DNA from: Eubacteriales Family XIII. Incertae Sedis bacterium
GTDB taxonomy: Bacteria > Bacillota > Clostridia > Peptostreptococcales > Anaerovoracaceae
Assembly: GCA_031269205.1 (NCBI GenBank)
Contig: JAISZM010000017.1
Location: 1-5,680, forward strand
Length of the DNA: 5,680 nucleotides
Reading direction: 5' to 3'
Shown piece by piece: positions 5,080-5,680 of this stretch. Under the pieces are notes generated by a model. It did no database searches. It was not told the DNA's origin and worked only from the letters and a program-made list of their open reading frames with translations. A program made the position numbers and the translations under genes. Position 1 is the stretch's first letter; every line of letters begins with the position of its first letter.

Positions 5080-5116
5080 TTCAATAGGAATCTTATTATT
5101 CAAAAAGGAGAGCGGT

Positions 5117-5680
5117 ATGGCTAAGGAAAAAATCGTGTTGGCGTATTCGGGGGGACTCGACACCTCCGTCATACTCACGTGGCTCAGGGAGAGGTACGAC
5201 GCCGACATCGTGGCCGTCTGCTGCGACGCGGGGCAGGACGACGATATGAGCGATATCGACAAGAAGGCGTACGCGACGGGCGCGGTCAGGTCGTACACCC
5301 TCGACATCAGGGACGAGTTCGTCGAGGGCTACGTGTGGCCGACCTTGAAGGCGGGGGCTATATACGAGAACGGCTACCTGCTCGGGACATCCATCGCGAG
5401 GCCGCTCATGGCGAAGAAGCTCGTCGAAATCGCGCACGAGGAAGGCGCCTCCGCGATAGCCCACGGCTGCACGGGCAAGGGCAACGACCAGGTCAGGTTC
5501 GAGGCCACCTTCCACGCGCTCGACCCGTCCATCAAGGTCGTCGCGCCGTGGCGGATATGGGATTTCAAATCGAGGGAGGACCTCATCGACTACGCGGCCG
5601 CGAAGAACATACCGATAGAGCAGACGAAGGCGAAGATATACAGCCGCGACCAGAACCTGTGGCACATCAGCCACGAGGGC
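5117..5680 (+). CDS. argG: Argininosuccinate synthase, N-terminal part (runs off the window)
   Basis: ArgG joins citrulline and aspartate using ATP to give argininosuccinate, the penultimate step of arginine synthesis, in the cytoplasm. The frame is open from ATG 5117 to the window end, giving 188 of roughly 400 expected residues. The ATP-binding PP-loop AYSGGLDTS is at residues 9-17. GTSIARPLMAKK starts at residue 90. HGCTGKGNDQVRFE (116-129) forms the citrulline/aspartate site. APWR and the terminal NLWHISHEG are also typical. A strong AAAAAGGAG (5102-5110) sits 6 bp before the ATG, and a promoter lies at 5050-5079. No frameshift or stop interrupts the visible part. argH may follow downstream, but that is not visible. 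Confidence 0.97.
   Translation, partial: MAKEKIVLAYSGGLDTSVILTWLRERYDADIVAVCCDAGQDDDMSDIDKKAYATGAVRSYTLDIRDEFVEGYVWPTLKAGAIYENGYLLGTSIARPLMAKKLVEIAHEEGASAIAHGCTGKGNDQVRFEATFHALDPSIKVVAPWRIWDFKSREDLIDYAAAKNIPIEQTKAKIYSRDQNLWHISHEG

Noticed and set aside
1..5680. CRISPR arrays, insertion sequences or prophage genes
   Set aside because: No regularly spaced palindromic repeats, transposase, integrase or terminal inverted repeats were seen on either strand.

Overview
The window comes from a GC-rich bacterial chromosome, most likely that of an anaerobe. A stand-alone carboxyltransferase of the OadA/PycB/transcarboxylase-5S type, an orphan HypB-like nickel GTPase, a hybrid-kinase receiver domain, extended -10 promoters and heavy use of the Ile codon ATA (7 of 14 Ile codons in the gene at 4319-5002) together suggest Synergistota, or second Negativicutes. 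That placement is inference; no sequence here fixes the phylum.

Layout, almost entirely on the + strand. 1-210: 3' end of a receiver domain, probably the C-terminus of a hybrid histidine kinase. 211-320: intergenic, with a GC-rich hairpin followed directly by an extended -10 promoter. 321-397: tRNA-Arg(CCG) with encoded CCA. 476-1968: a short NfeD protein and a paraslipin/QmcA-type SPFH protein, a classic membrane pair. 1993-2655: HypB-like GTPase in the same orientation, without its usual hyp partners. 2658-2691: another hairpin plus extended -10 module, driving 2732-4204, a carboxyltransferase subunit without a biotin domain. 4205-4318: spacer with a 24-bp imperfect direct repeat. 4319-5002: a Fic-fold protein whose catalytic motif is almost completely replaced. 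5050-5079: a good sigma-70 promoter for argG (5117 to the window end, N-terminal 188 codons).

The genes do not form one pathway. NfeD and slipin should act together in the membrane. The carboxyltransferase needs a biotin carrier and, if it is a decarboxylase, membrane partners encoded elsewhere. ArgG begins a separately promoted arginine-biosynthesis unit. The part most likely to be new is the pseudo-Fic protein: the overall Fic layout is preserved (N-terminal inhibitory-helix-like segment, flap region, Fic core), but the catalytic His is Tyr and the GNGR anion-binding loop is HSEM. This suggests a retained fold with lost or changed chemistry.

Secondary points of interest are the repeated hairpin plus TATGnTATAAT promoter layout, the orphan hypB behind slipin without a visible Shine-Dalgarno, the strict 11-residue repeat in the slipin, and the duplicated block upstream of the pseudo-Fic gene.
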